Assembly (NCBI RefSeq): GCF_024733015.1 | Contig: NZ_JANKJG010000008.1 | Span: forward strand, 1-64,000 | DNA: 64,000 nucleotides | From: Pseudosulfitobacter koreensis | GTDB lineage: Bacteria; Pseudomonadota; Alphaproteobacteria; Rhodobacterales; Rhodobacteraceae | Direction of reading: 5' to 3' | In this document: piece by piece, positions 26,886 through 37,556 of the stretch | Numbering within the stretch: position 1 is the first letter of the stretch | Layout of the letters: every line of letters begins with the position of its first letter | The notes under the pieces: model-generated | Database searches by the model: none | What the model was told of the DNA's origin: nothing | The model's input: the letters and a program-made list of their open reading frames with translations, nothing else | Program-made: the position numbers and the translations under genes

Positions 26886-27202
26886 GATAATCCCAATCCA
26901 GATGGTCGCAAAGTGTTTGAGACGCTTGTCCTACGGCGAGTGCACTGCTGTCCACTCACTTTTACGCGGGATTTTAGATAAGTGTGTCCTCTGAGGCGGG
27001 CTTGCATCGCCCAAGGGCAGGAAAAGCACATGCTCCCGATTGTGCGCAAAAATTCGCCTAAAACTCTTGATAGTCGGAACCCTCGGGATTCAACACTTGG
27101 TTAACGATTCTCGCTATGTAATACAGTTCCCACATCTGGGGATGAGATGAAATTGCCCGTGTAACATCACGGCCAGGCAGACTTACGGGACGGCGCAGAA
27201 TC
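26886..27202. other. 317-bp divergent intergenic region
   Basis: Separates the divergent L,D-transpeptidase and DUF882 genes. It is AT-richer than the coding DNA and must hold both promoters. A stretch near 27098-27120 (TTGGTT ... TATGTA, 16-17 bases apart) could be the plus-strand promoter. A lone GTTAAC is present but no second TTAA at seven bases. No reading frame or RNA gene is seen. Confidence 0.4.
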
Positions 27203-27772
27203 ATGACTGAAAAATGCACTACGGGGATGACCCGCCGCGCACTCTTGGGCGCATTCGCTGCAACGACAGTGGCCGCAGCACCAACACTTTCCAACGCAGC
27301 CGGCTTTTTGCGCGGCGCCGGCGACATCCGGCGCATCCGCATGTATTCGGGCCGCACCGGTGAACGGCTGGATATGATCTATTGGATCGAGGGCGACTAT
27401 ATCGGTGACGCCGTCAATGAAATCAATCAGTTCATGCGTGATTGGCGCACCGACGATGTGGTCAGGATGGACCTGCGCACCGTTGATATCATGGCCGCCG
27501 CGCACAATCTGATGGATGTCAACGAACCCTACATGCTGTTGTCGGGCTACCGTTCGCCCAAGACGAACGCGATGCTGCGCTCGCGCAGTGGCGGTGTTGC
27601 GAAAAATTCGCTTCACATGAAGGGCCAGGCAGCTGATCTGCGGCTGTCCTCACGGTCGGTCAACCAGATCGCACAGGCCGCATCTGCCTGCCATGGCGGC
27701 GGCGTCGGGCGCTATTCCGGCTCGAACTTTGTCCACATGGACTGCGGTGCCGTGCGCAACTGGGGCGGCTAA
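27203..27772 (+). CDS. DUF882 / YcbK-like peptidase M15 family protein, Tat-exported
   Basis: 189 residues with a twin-arginine start (TRRALLGAFAATTVAAAPTL) for folded export. The domain is of the DUF882 / peptidase_M15_2 kind: LLSGYRSPKTN, then SLHMKGQAADLRL and FVHMDCG, which supply the zinc ligands H, D and H of D-Ala-D-Ala-type carboxypeptidases. E. coli YcbK (MepK) is a murein endopeptidase cutting 3-3 crosslinks, so pairing with the divergent L,D-transpeptidase would link making and cutting of the same bond. Function here is inferred from the family. Confidence 0.88.
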   Translation: MTEKCTTGMTRRALLGAFAATTVAAAPTLSNAAGFLRGAGDIRRIRMYSGRTGERLDMIYWIEGDYIGDAVNEINQFMRDWRTDDVVRMDLRTVDIMAAAHNLMDVNEPYMLLSGYRSPKTNAMLRSRSGGVAKNSLHMKGQAADLRLSSRSVNQIAQAASACHGGGVGRYSGSNFVHMDCGAVRNWGG

Positions 27773-27797
27773 GCAGCCACCTTGGATCGAACTTGCG

Positions 27798-27827
27798 AAA
27801 AAGGGCGCCCGGATCGGCGCCCTTTTT
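27798..27827 (+). terminator. Rho-independent terminator after the DUF882 gene
   Basis: AAAAAGGGCGCC (27798-27809) pairs with GGCGCCCTTTTT (27816-27827) around loop CGGATC. The 180 bp after it up to the tRNA hold no gene that I can support. Confidence 0.9.
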
Positions 27828-28009
27828 GCTGCGCGGCGACAGGACTGCATTGAAGCTCGGGGGATGAGAAGCAGTGCCGCGCAGGTACATGGGTAACACC
27901 CTTCTGCGGAAATGGTTCCCACGGCGGCATCTCTTTTGCGTGATATAGCGAAAACGCTCAGCGTCACGGCCGAAAGCCTGCGCATCTTATCGCTAAGTTC
28001 GAAGTGAAA

Positions 28010-28086
<77 letters not shown>

Positions 28087-28183
28087 ACTTGGAGGCGGTA
28101 TAGCTTTGGGGCGCAGCACCTGCAATTGTTAAATGCCCCGCTGCGGCAGATGGTGCCCCGCGCGCAGAGAGAAATCGCCAACC

Positions 28184-29409
<1,226 letters not shown>

Positions 29410-29410
<1 letters not shown>

Positions 29411-29991
29411 CACCCACCCATTCCGAACCCTGTCAGCATCAGCAACAGGACGATGACAAAAACAAACCCTACCATCAGGCCCAGCATCAGGCCGAACGCC
29501 TTCCAGGCCGAGGCAAAATTCAACGCCTGTGCCACGAAATTCGCCATGATCCACAGACCCGCGAACATCACCACCATCGCGAACAGCCCCGCAAGCCCCG
29601 GCGACAGGATCGCCAGCACCACGACCACGGCCTGCGCCAGCGCACGCAGGGCCTGCAGCCAGGTCAGCACGATGGCGACGTCTTCCAGACGACCGTCTCC
29701 GCCAAATTTCGATCCGCCCCAGACCAGCGCATAGGACGAGATCACCACGCCCCCGGCCAAAAGCACGAACAACATCAGCGGATTGGCCAGAACAGCGGGT
29801 ATTTCCATCGGCGACGGAAAGATCAGCTCGGATATGCCCGCCAGAATGGCGTTGCCGCAACTGACCAGCGCCAGCGCGGTCCAGATCACACCACTTGGCA
29901 GGTTCAGATTGATCAACGTCGCCGCCGCCATGCGCGGCGCGCGCAGGGACATCGCGATCAGCCCGCCCCAATTGAAATCACGCATGCTCAT
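29410..29991 (-). CDS. YIP1-family inner-membrane protein, function unknown
   Basis: 193 residues from MSMRDFNWGGLIAMSL at 29991, whose ATG overlaps the stop of the gene before (ATGA). It has five or so hydrophobic helices, with TWLQALRALAQAVVVVLA in the middle and a glycine-rich, very hydrophobic end (GLMVGFVFVIVLLLMLTGF). This resembles the YIP1 membrane fold. No charged active-site residues stand out. It is embedded between sufD and sufS and translationally coupled to both sides, so it is made together with the Fe-S machinery. Confidence 0.75.
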
Positions 29992-30473
29992 GCCGCTGCC
30001 CTTTCCTGAGCCAATGATCCGCCGATCCAGAACCATCCAAATGCACAGAGCCAGATCACGCCGACCGAGGTCAACGCAGGCCCCGTGCCGATGAAGCCCG
30101 CGACCAGACCGTGCAGCAATATCAGCGGGCTGGAGGCCAGCACCGCCCAGAACAGCGCCAGACGCGCGCCATAGCCGGTGCCCTGCCCGCCAAGCAGCCT
30201 GCCGACCATCCGGGCGAGGAACGCAAGAATATACAGAACCAGCGGCATGATGAAGACCCACGCCAGCAGCGTGCCCCCCATCAGCATCTGGAAATCCTGC
30301 CCGGTCAGATGCGCCACCCGTGACAGGCGCGGCAATTGCGCCACGAAGACGATCAGGCACCCGGCCATGACATAGATCAGGGCACGGTCTTCACGCGTGC
30401 CCTGCCCCAGCAGTTTGCGGATCACCGCAGCCGGCCCCCGGTAGGTGGCCACGATGTCGGTCGTGACAGCCAT
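29988..30473 (-). CDS. Small inner-membrane protein (YIP1-like), function unknown
   Basis: 161 residues with four predicted helices, for example LIYVMAGCLIVFVAQLP, FIMPLVLYILAFLARMV and SVGVIWLCAFGWFWIGG. The short cytosolic N-terminus (MAVTTDIVATYRGPAAVIRK) is polar. It looks like a distant partner or duplicate of the membrane protein that follows. Its start touches the sufD stop and its stop overlaps the next start, giving a coupled sufD - membrane - membrane - sufS block seen in my memory in other Rhodobacteraceae too. Confidence 0.7.
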   Translation of the reverse strand: MAVTTDIVATYRGPAAVIRKLLGQGTREDRALIYVMAGCLIVFVAQLPRLSRVAHLTGQDFQMLMGGTLLAWVFIMPLVLYILAFLARMVGRLLGGQGTGYGARLALFWAVLASSPLILLHGLVAGFIGTGPALTSVGVIWLCAFGWFWIGGSLAQERAAA

Positions 30474-31756
30474 CAGGTCCGGTGACGCTCAAGCCAACCC
30501 GACATGCGGGTTTCGATGTCGGCGCGCAGGTCCTCGTCCTCGATTTCCTGAACCGCTTCGGCCAGGAACGCCAGCGTCAGCAGGTTCGTCGCCTGATCCT
30601 CGGGCACACCGCGCGACCGCAGGTAGAACAGCGCCTCTTCGTCGATCGCACCGGAGGTCGAACCGTGCGAACAGGCCACATCATCGGCATAGATCTCAAG
30701 CTCGGGCTTGGCCAGAAACTGGCTATCGCCGTCCAGCAGCAACGACTGGCTGATCTGATAGCCGTCGGTCTTCTGGGCACCGGCCTTGACCAGGATCTTG
30801 CCCTGAAACACACCGGTGGCACCGTTGCGCAGCACCTTCTTGAACACCTGGCGGCTTTCGCAGTTCACCGCGTCATGGGTGATGAAAACCGTATCGTCGT
30901 GGTGAAAATCGCCGTCGCCGACGCAGGCACCCGCCACGTGGGCCACGGCATCGTCACCGGTCAGCTCAAGCACGCATTCGTTGCGGGTCATCTTGCCATT
31001 CGCGGTCATGGTGAATGACTTGAAGATGCTTTCCGTGCCAAGACGCGCAAACACATGGGTCGCGGCCAGCCGTTGGTGGTCGCGTCCTTGCGTGCGCACA
31101 TGGTGGAATGCGGCGGTGTCGGCCACATCGACCTCCATCACCGTATTCAGGCGCGCAGCCGCAGGGCCGCTTTCCAACAGCGTCAGCTTGGTGCCCTGCT
31201 CCAGCTTGACCACATGGTGCAGCATCACGTCGGCACTGTCGCCCGAACGGTTGTAGATCACGTTCACCGGCTTGTCGGGCTGGCCGGTCACCCGGATCAG
31301 CAGACCGTCGGTGGCATAGGCGGTCGCCAGCGTGGCCAGCGGACGCGCCACCGGGCTTTGCCCTGCGGTTTCCAGCGTGCCATGCAGCGACTGCGCCCAG
31401 TGGATATCGGCAGAGGTATCGGCCAGGCGGCTGATCTCGATACCCTCCAGCGCCAGATCGTCCGAGGCATCGGCGTCAAACACGCCATCGACAAAGACCA
31501 CGCGCAGGCAGGGCTGGCCGTCCATCAGCGGCGCTTCGTCGCTTTGGAACACCTCGGCTGCGGGCACATCTGCCTGCACCAGCGCGTCGGGACGGGTGAA
31601 TTTCCAGTACTCGTCACGACGACCCGGCAGGCCCATCGCGCGCAGACGGCTCTGCGCATCGGCACGCGACGCAGCCGACCATCCGTCCTGCGGCAGGGTC
31701 AGCGTGTCGATGCGCGCCTCGGTCTCGGTGGTGTTGATCTGTTTGGGGGCTGCCAT
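30473..31756 (-). CDS. sufD: Fe-S cluster assembly scaffold SufD
   Basis: 427 residues. The N-terminal helical part has GLPGRRDEYWKFTRPDAL, and the right-handed beta-helix core ends with the SufBD mark YADDVACSHGSTSGAIDEEALFYLRSRG, including the cysteine and histidine that join in cluster assembly. It forms the SufBC2D complex. sufC TAA and the sufD ATG overlap (TAATG). Confidence 0.93.
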   Translation of the reverse strand: MAAPKQINTTETEARIDTLTLPQDGWSAASRADAQSRLRAMGLPGRRDEYWKFTRPDALVQADVPAAEVFQSDEAPLMDGQPCLRVVFVDGVFDADASDDLALEGIEISRLADTSADIHWAQSLHGTLETAGQSPVARPLATLATAYATDGLLIRVTGQPDKPVNVIYNRSGDSADVMLHHVVKLEQGTKLTLLESGPAAARLNTVMEVDVADTAAFHHVRTQGRDHQRLAATHVFARLGTESIFKSFTMTANGKMTRNECVLELTGDDAVAHVAGACVGDGDFHHDDTVFITHDAVNCESRQVFKKVLRNGATGVFQGKILVKAGAQKTDGYQISQSLLLDGDSQFLAKPELEIYADDVACSHGSTSGAIDEEALFYLRSRGVPEDQATNLLTLAFLAEAVQEIEDEDLRADIETRMSGWLERHRT

Positions 31757-32511
31757 TACGCCACCTCGGACAGGATATCGGTGTAGCCGTTGTTCTCGAC
31801 TTCCAGCGCCAGCTCGGGACCGCCGGTTTTGATGATACGACCGTCCGCCATGATGTGCACCACATCGGGTTTGATGTGATCCAGCAGACGTTGATAGTGG
31901 GTGATCACCAGAAACCCGCGACCTTCATCGCGCAGGGCATTCACGCCTTCGGAGACCAGTTTCATCGCATCGACGTCCAGTCCTGAATCCGTCTCGTCGA
32001 GGATGCACATTTTCGGCTCAAGCATCGCCATCTGCAGGATTTCGTTGCGCTTTTTCTCGCCGCCGGAAAAGCCGACGTTGACGGGGCGTTTCAGCATGTC
32101 GGCGTCGATCTTCAGATCCTTCGCCTTGGCGCGGATCACCTTGAGGAAATCTGCCGCGCTCATTTCCTCTTCCCCGCGCGCCTTGCGCTGCGCGTTCACG
32201 GCGGTGCGCAAAAAGGTCATGTTGCCCACGCCGGGGATCTCTACGGGATACTGAAACGCAAGGAACAGACCGGCGGCGGCGCGCTCTTCGGGTTCGATGT
32301 CCAGCAGATCGACGTCGCCCAGATGTGCGGTGCCTTCGGTCACCTGGTAACCGGGACGGCCCGCCAGAACATAGGAAAGCGTCGATTTGCCCGAGCCGTT
32401 GGGGCCCATGATCGCATGCACCTTGCCCGGCTCGACCTCAAGGTTCACACCCTTCAGGATTTGCTTGTCTTCTTCTTCAAGTTGCACGTGCAGGTTATTG
32501 ATCTTCAACAT
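31756..32511 (-). CDS. sufC: Fe-S cluster assembly ATPase SufC
   Basis: 251-residue ABC-type ATPase: Walker A GPNGSGKST (36-44), signature FSGGEKKRNEILQMA, Walker B CILDETDSGLDVDA and switch histidine in VITHYQRLLD. The ETDSGLD wording is typical of SufC. It drives shape changes in SufB-SufD. 28 bp separate it from the pyruvyl-transferase-like gene upstream. Confidence 0.95.
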   Translation of the reverse strand: MLKINNLHVQLEEEDKQILKGVNLEVEPGKVHAIMGPNGSGKSTLSYVLAGRPGYQVTEGTAHLGDVDLLDIEPEERAAAGLFLAFQYPVEIPGVGNMTFLRTAVNAQRKARGEEEMSAADFLKVIRAKAKDLKIDADMLKRPVNVGFSGGEKKRNEILQMAMLEPKMCILDETDSGLDVDAMKLVSEGVNALRDEGRGFLVITHYQRLLDHIKPDVVHIMADGRIIKTGGPELALEVENNGYTDILSEVA

Positions 32512-32539
32512 ATCTTTTCTCTTTCTTCATCTCGGGGCG

Positions 32540-33340
32540 TCAGGCTGACGCCATGTGCGGTGCGGCACGCAAAGGTGCCGGGAATGTGGTCTTCAGCGCG
32601 GCGCGGGCGCGGTCGATGCCCTGCGCATAGGCCTGCGGTGGCTGGGCAGAGGCCATGTCGAAGCCTGCAATATCACCCAATGCGATGGGTGCAATCAGAC
32701 TGCGCCCCACGCCCGCCGCGTAGTCATGAAATTTCAGGTGGCCCTGACCGCTCGGGGCCACCCATGTGTTCGGCACACCGAAAGCATCGGCCACGATCAG
32801 CCCGTGCAATGACGAGGCGAAGACATGGGCGCAGGATGCAATCTGGCGGCAAACCTCTGTGGCGTCGCCACGTGGGTCGATCAGCAAATAGCGCGGATCG
32901 GTCACAACTGCCGCCGTCTCGTCCACCAGCGTGTGATGCGGCACGATGCCGATCCGGTCGGTGCGCTTGGGCACATCTGCAATCACGTCCGAGATCAGCA
33001 GACCGGGGTCGCCAAACCTGTCGGTCTCGATCTGCAACAGCGCTGCCGTCACCGGCCCGCGCACCGCCGCGATCTGCACATTGGGCAGGAAATCGCGGTT
33101 CACCGGCGCCAGCATGCCGCTGCCCCAGATCCACGGTTTCACCCCGTCGGCGCGGGCGTCCTGATGCGCCCGGCGCGCCACCTGGATGATCGAGCCGATG
33201 GCGAACAGATCCGCAGCGCCCGCGCCCGCATGGGTCACGGGGCGGCCCGACACATGGGCCACCACCATGGCGGAAATCGCGTCGCCGAAATTCGGCACCG
33301 CCTTCCACCAATGCAGAGCTATGGGCGCGCCCGCAGTCAT
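32540..33340 (-). CDS. Polysaccharide pyruvyl transferase-like protein inside the suf operon
   Basis: 266 residues of the PS_pyruv_trans kind: LHWWKAVPNFGDAIS at the start, GIVPHHTLVD in the middle, and ASSLHGLIVADAFGVPNTW near the end, the family's most conserved stretch. Related proteins add pyruvate ketals to surface sugars or act on other glycans. It begins four bases after the sufB stop, so it is co-transcribed with sufB and sufC, yet no link to Fe-S assembly is known to me. It could be a chance insertion kept by operon structure. Confidence 0.8.
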   Translation of the reverse strand: MTAGAPIALHWWKAVPNFGDAISAMVVAHVSGRPVTHAGAGAADLFAIGSIIQVARRAHQDARADGVKPWIWGSGMLAPVNRDFLPNVQIAAVRGPVTAALLQIETDRFGDPGLLISDVIADVPKRTDRIGIVPHHTLVDETAAVVTDPRYLLIDPRGDATEVCRQIASCAHVFASSLHGLIVADAFGVPNTWVAPSGQGHLKFHDYAAGVGRSLIAPIALGDIAGFDMASAQPPQAYAQGIDRARAALKTTFPAPLRAAPHMASA

Positions 33341-33343
33341 GGA

Positions 33344-34870
33344 TCAGCCCACCGACCCTTCCAGCGAAATCGCGACAAGTGCCTGGGCTTCCATCGCAAA
33401 TTCCATCGGCAGCGCCTGCAACACGTCCTTGCAGAACCCGTTGACGACCAATGCGACGGCCTCTTCCTCGTCCATCCCGCGCGAGCGGCAATAGAACAGC
33501 TGGTCGTCGTCCACCTTGGACGTGGTCGCCTCGTGCTCGACCCGGCTCGAGTTGTTCTTGACCTCGATATAGGGCACCGTGTGCGCCCCGCATTTGTCGC
33601 CGATCAGCAAGCTGTCGCACTGGGTATAGTTGCGCGATTCCTTGGCCTTGGGGTGCATCGACACAAGACCGCGATAGGTGTTCTGCGCGCGGCCCGCGCT
33701 GATGCCCTTGGAGACGATGCGCGATTTGGTCCGCTTGCCCAGGTGCACCATCTTGGTGCCGGTGTCGGCCTGCTGCATGTTGTTGGCGATGGCGATCGAA
33801 TAGAATTCACCCTGGCTGTCGTCGCCGCGCAGGATGCACGATGGGTATTTCCACGTCACGGCCGACCCGGTTTCCACCTGTGTCCACATCACCTTGGCCC
33901 GGTCGCCCCGGCAATCGGCGCGTTTGGTCACGAAGTTATAGATGCCGCCCTTGCCGTTCTCGTCACCGGGATACCAGTTCTGAACGGTCGAATATTTCAC
34001 TTCGGCGTCTTCTTCGATGATGATTTCGACCACGGCGGCGTGCAGCTGCGCGATGTCGCGCGCGGGCGCCGTGCACCCTTCCAGATAGGACACATAGCTG
34101 CCCTTGTCCGCGATAATCAGCGTGCGTTCGAACTGTCCGGTGTTTTCCGCGTTGATGCGGAAATACGTCGATAGCTCCATCGGACAGCGCACACCCGGCG
34201 GCACGTAGACGAACGAGCCGTCCGAAAACACGGCCGAGTTCAGCGTCGCATAGAAGTTGTCGCTGACCGGCACGACCGAGCCCAGGTATTTCTTGACCAG
34301 GTCGGGGTATTCGCGGATCGCCTCGGAGATCGAGCAGAAGATCACACCCGCCTTCTTCAACTCGGCCTGAAAGGTGGTGCCGACGGATACGGAATCGAAC
34401 ACCGCGTCCACGGCGACCTTGCGGCCTTCGGCAGGGGCATTTTCGGCACCCTCGACACCGGCCAGGATCATCTGTTCCTTCAGCGGAATGCCCAGCTTGG
34501 CGTAGGTTTCCAACAGCTTGGGATCAACCTCGTCCAGCGACTTCGGCTTGACCTCCATGCTTTTGGGACGCGCATAGTAATACTGGTCCTGAAAGTCGAT
34601 TTCGGGATAGTCGACCATCGCCCAATCGGGCTCTTCCTTGGTCAGCCAGCGCGCGTAGGCCTCCAGCCGCCATTCCAGCATCCAGGCCGGTTCTTCGTTC
34701 TTCTCGGAGATCAGCTTGACGATGTCCGTGGTCAGCCCCTTGGGGGCATATTCCATCTCGATATCGGTGTTCCAACCGTGCTTATAGGCGCCGCCAACCT
34801 CGCGAACGGCATCTACGGTCTCCTGATCGACGCCTTCTTTGACGCCGTCGTTTTCCAATACTTTGTCCAA
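33344..34870 (-). CDS. sufB: Fe-S cluster assembly scaffold SufB
   Basis: 508 residues. Recognisable SufB stretches are [47 protein letters not shown] and the C-terminal [20 protein letters not shown], holding the conserved Glu and Cys used in building clusters. The start codon is a TTG at 34870 with GGAAGGAAG upstream; the ATG further up is in another frame. It is the scaffold core with SufC and SufD. 31 bp after the desulfurase gene. Confidence 0.94.
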   Translation of the reverse strand: MDKVLENDGVKEGVDQETVDAVREVGGAYKHGWNTDIEMEYAPKGLTTDIVKLISEKNEEPAWMLEWRLEAYARWLTKEEPDWAMVDYPEIDFQDQYYYARPKSMEVKPKSLDEVDPKLLETYAKLGIPLKEQMILAGVEGAENAPAEGRKVAVDAVFDSVSVGTTFQAELKKAGVIFCSISEAIREYPDLVKKYLGSVVPVSDNFYATLNSAVFSDGSFVYVPPGVRCPMELSTYFRINAENTGQFERTLIIADKGSYVSYLEGCTAPARDIAQLHAAVVEIIIEEDAEVKYSTVQNWYPGDENGKGGIYNFVTKRADCRGDRAKVMWTQVETGSAVTWKYPSCILRGDDSQGEFYSIAIANNMQQADTGTKMVHLGKRTKSRIVSKGISAGRAQNTYRGLVSMHPKAKESRNYTQCDSLLIGDKCGAHTVPYIEVKNNSSRVEHEATTSKVDDDQLFYCRSRGMDEEEAVALVVNGFCKDVLQALPMEFAMEAQALVAISLEGSVG

Positions 34871-34901
34871 ACCAGACTTCCTTCCATTAAGGCGCCGCGC
34901 G

Positions 34902-35969
34902 TCAAGCGGCGCGCGCCTCGTGTTTGCTCAGCTTGTCGGTCCATGCCTCTATGAACCGCAGCACATCATTCTCTGTCGTCTCCAGCCCCAGCGACACGCG
35001 CACCGCACTGGCGGCATCGGCGGGCGAAAAGCCCATCGCGGTCAGCACACGGCTGGCGCGCACCTTGCCGCTGGAACAGGCCGATCCTGCCGATACGGCA
35101 AATCCGGCCAGGTCCATCTGCATCACTTGCGTTTCGCCCTTCCATCCGGGGGTCACGAAACAGCTGGTGTTGGGCAGACGCGCGACCGCTTTTGGCGATT
35201 CCAAATCGTTCGCATCTTTCCCGACAAAAATAGTCTTCCTTGACGCAGCCTCAAGCCCGTTTTCTAGAATATTTCTAAGTTGCGCAACCCGGTCCCAGTG
35301 CCCGTCGTTCACATCGCGCATCGCGGCCTTCGCGGCGGCGGCAAAACCGACCATGCCGATGATGTTCTCGGTGCCCGACCGGCGGCCCATTTCCTGCCCG
35401 CCCCCCTTGATCTGCGCAGGCACCTCCTGCCCGCGCCGCAGCACCAGCGCGCCGATGCCCTTGGGCCCGCCCAGCTTGTGCGCCGACACCAGCGCCATGC
35501 GCGCGCCCGTCGCCATGAAATCCAGCGGCAGCTTGCCGAACACCTGCGTCATGTCGCAGACGGCGATGCCTGCGGGCACCTGTTGCAGCACCCCGGTTTC
35601 CGAGTTCGCCAGTTGCAGGACCGATGTGCCCGGATCGTCCACCGTCACCGCACCTTGCGCATCCACCGCCAGCGCATCGCGCACCCAGGCACCAACCGCG
35701 TCATGTTCCACCGCAGCGCCCGCCAGATCGCGCCCGGCACAGGCCAGCGCAGCCGCTTCGGTCGCACCGGACGTGAACACGATATCCGCGTCCTCTGCCC
35801 CCAGTGCCTCGGCCACGTCCGCACGCGCCCGCTCCATCAGCGACTTGGCCGCGCGCCCCTCGGCATGAACGCTGGACGGATTGCCCACCAGGTCCATCGC
35901 CGCGATCATCGCGCTGCGCGCCTCGGCCCGCAAAGGGCTGGTTGCATTGTGATCCAGATAGATCCGCAT
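34902..35969 (-). CDS. Cysteine desulfurase, NifS/IscS class
   Basis: 355 residues from the ATG at 35969 (GAGAAG upstream); a GTG two codons earlier is possible. Group I-type sequence: [11 protein letters not shown] at the start, PLP lysine K165 in [26 protein letters not shown], and the sulfur cysteine C298 in [12 protein letters not shown]. Shorter than IscS (about 400), and the region before the lysine is trimmed. Second desulfurase of the operon beside SufS, directly after iscR, so it may serve other sulfur acceptors or early cluster synthesis. Confidence 0.87.
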   Translation of the reverse strand: MRIYLDHNATSPLRAEARSAMIAAMDLVGNPSSVHAEGRAAKSLMERARADVAEALGAEDADIVFTSGATEAAALACAGRDLAGAAVEHDAVGAWVRDALAVDAQGAVTVDDPGTSVLQLANSETGVLQQVPAGIAVCDMTQVFGKLPLDFMATGARMALVSAHKLGGPKGIGALVLRRGQEVPAQIKGGGQEMGRRSGTENIIGMVGFAAAAKAAMRDVNDGHWDRVAQLRNILENGLEAASRKTIFVGKDANDLESPKAVARLPNTSCFVTPGWKGETQVMQMDLAGFAVSAGSACSSGKVRASRVLTAMGFSPADAASAVRVSLGLETTENDVLRFIEAWTDKLSKHEARAA

Positions 35970-36013
35970 GTTCACTTCTCAGGTTTCAATTCGGTTTCGG
36001 ACATCGCCCACGA

Positions 36014-36475
36014 TTACAGCTCGTCGACCACCGCAAACAGGTTCGGCACCGCCGGACAGGGTGCCAGTTCGTTGTCGATCACATCTGACAGCCGGGTCTG
36101 ATGCAGGAACACGTAGACATGCGCGCTCAACCCCTCCCACAACCGGTTGTTCAGCGATTGCGCGCGGCTGCCCGAGGTCCCGCCCGAGGCACCTGCCCCC
36201 TTGTGCATCGCGTCCACCTTTTCGTCGACCGCGCTCAGCACGTCGACCACGCGGATGTCGGACGCTGGCCGCGCCAGCCTGTAACCGCCGCCCGGTCCGC
36301 GCACCGACGCCACCAGATTGGCGCGCCGCAACTTGACGAAAAGCTGTTCCAGATAGGGCAGCGACACCGACTGGCGGGTCGCGATATCGCCGAGGTTCAC
36401 CAAGGACCCCGCGGGCTGCAAGGCGATGTCAGACAATGCGACCATCGCGTAACGCCCCTTCGTTGACAGCTTCAT
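36014..36475 (-). CDS. iscR: Rrf2-family Fe-S regulator IscR, lacking the cysteine triad
   Basis: 153 residues from MKLSTKGRYAMVALSDIAL at 36475. The winged helix with recognition segment SLPYLEQLFVKLRRANLVASVRGPGGGY is standard Rrf2. E. coli IscR binds its [2Fe-2S] cluster with three cysteines near residues 92-104; here that loop reads KGAGASGGTSGSRAQ without any cysteine. The only cysteine is C140 near the end (LAPCPAVP). I recall that Rhodobacterales IscR binds a cluster with a single cysteine and acts as the iron-responsive repressor of the suf operon. It heads that operon behind the palindrome at 36584. Confidence 0.9.
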   Translation of the reverse strand: MKLSTKGRYAMVALSDIALQPAGSLVNLGDIATRQSVSLPYLEQLFVKLRRANLVASVRGPGGGYRLARPASDIRVVDVLSAVDEKVDAMHKGAGASGGTSGSRAQSLNNRLWEGLSAHVYVFLHQTRLSDVIDNELAPCPAVPNLFAVVDEL

Positions 36476-36583
36476 ATCGTCCACTCCACAAGATACCGCC
36501 CGACGCAGTGACAGATTGACCTCTGCGCGCCAAGGGCCTACATCCCTTTGAACCGCGTTGGTCGCAAGCGCCCGTCGCTCCAA

Positions 36584-36598
36584 TTAGAACCGTTCTAA
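36584..36598. promoter_or_regulatory. Perfect palindrome, likely IscR (iron-rhodo-box type) operator
   Basis: TTAGAAC-C-GTTCTAA: two 7-bp arms around one base, in the divergent spacer between iscR and the hydrolase gene, 109 bp before the iscR start. Its place at the head of the suf operon fits an iron-responsive operator as predicted for Rhodobacterales. The exact consensus of that box could not be checked. Confidence 0.6.
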
Positions 36599-36658
36599 GG
36601 TAGCCGAGTGATTTCGTCAAGAAATCCGGTCCTTGAAACGCCAAATCACAGGATGCCC

Positions 36659-37312
36659 ATGCCCGAGGTCATTTTTCCCGGACCCGAAGGCCGTCTCGAA
36701 GGCCGTTATCACCCGCAAAAAGAACGTGACGCACCGATTGCGATCGTTCTGCATCCCCACCCCCAGTTCGGCGGCACGATGAATCACAAGGTGGTTCACC
36801 GGATGCATTATGCCTTCTACAACATGGGATTCACCGTCCTGCGGTTCAATTTCCGCGGCGTCGGCCGAAGCCAGGGCGAATACGATCAGGGCATCGGCGA
36901 GCTGTCAGACGCGGCATCGGCGCTGGATTACCTGCAGTCGATGAACAACAACTCGAAACATTGCTGGGTCGCGGGCTTTTCCTTCGGCGCGTGGATCGGA
37001 ATGCAGTTGCTGATGCGCCGCCCCGAGATCACCGGGTTCATTTCGGTGTCGCCACCTGCCAACATGTACGACTTTTCGTTCCTGGCGCCCTGCCCCGCTT
37101 CGGGTCTGGTGATCAACGGCAGCGCCGACCGCGTGGCACCGCCCGCCGATACGACGTCGCTGGTCAACAAGCTGCACGAGCAAAAGGGCATCACCATCAC
37201 CCACACCGAAGTCGAAGGCGCCGGTCACTTCTTTGAAGAGCCGCATCTGGATACGCTGATCGACACCACCACCGACTATGTGAAACGACGTCTGACCGAA
37301 AACAGCCGCTGA
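36659..37312 (+). CDS. Alpha/beta-hydrolase
   Basis: 217 residues from MPEVIFPGPEGRLEGRYHPQ; AGGA is placed correctly for the ATG at 36659, less well for that at 36653. The fold shows LHPHPQFGGTMNHKVV, the nucleophile elbow GFSFGAWIG (serine), an aspartate in NGSADRVAPP and a histidine in EGAGHFF, i.e. a full triad. Family members are short-chain hydrolases of unknown substrate. First of three tightly packed genes; divergent from iscR across the palindrome, so iron may influence it as well. Confidence 0.82.
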   Translation: MPEVIFPGPEGRLEGRYHPQKERDAPIAIVLHPHPQFGGTMNHKVVHRMHYAFYNMGFTVLRFNFRGVGRSQGEYDQGIGELSDAASALDYLQSMNNNSKHCWVAGFSFGAWIGMQLLMRRPEITGFISVSPPANMYDFSFLAPCPASGLVINGSADRVAPPADTTSLVNKLHEQKGITITHTEVEGAGHFFEEPHLDTLIDTTTDYVKRRLTENSR

Positions 37313-37548
37313 TGACCGACCAGTCCGTTCTCGACATGGCCAACAAGCTGGCCGAGGAATGCATCGCCGTTCAACGCAAGATCGGCGATGACCGGCTGTT
37401 CATGAAGCTGGGCGAAGTTCTGGGCGCATCGTCGCAAACGCTGGAAGAGGCGTTTCTGACGGCGATCCGCACCCGGATGGCCGAACAGCAGGGCCGCGCG
37501 TTTCTGGTCAAGAAACTCAAGGAGTTTCAGGCCCAGTCGGACGGATAG
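37312..37548 (+). CDS. Small conserved-looking protein, unknown function
   Basis: 78 residues, largely helical and charged (MTDQSVLDMANKLAEECIAV ... LVKKLKEFQAQ). It starts inside the stop of the hydrolase gene (TGATG) and ends 8 bp before the HD-hydrolase gene, so it is an operon member with typical codon use. I do not recognise a domain. A soluble coiled or helical-bundle protein is likely. Confidence 0.65.
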   Translation: MTDQSVLDMANKLAEECIAVQRKIGDDRLFMKLGEVLGASSQTLEEAFLTAIRTRMAEQQGRAFLVKKLKEFQAQSDG

Positions 37549-37556
37549 CACCAGCG

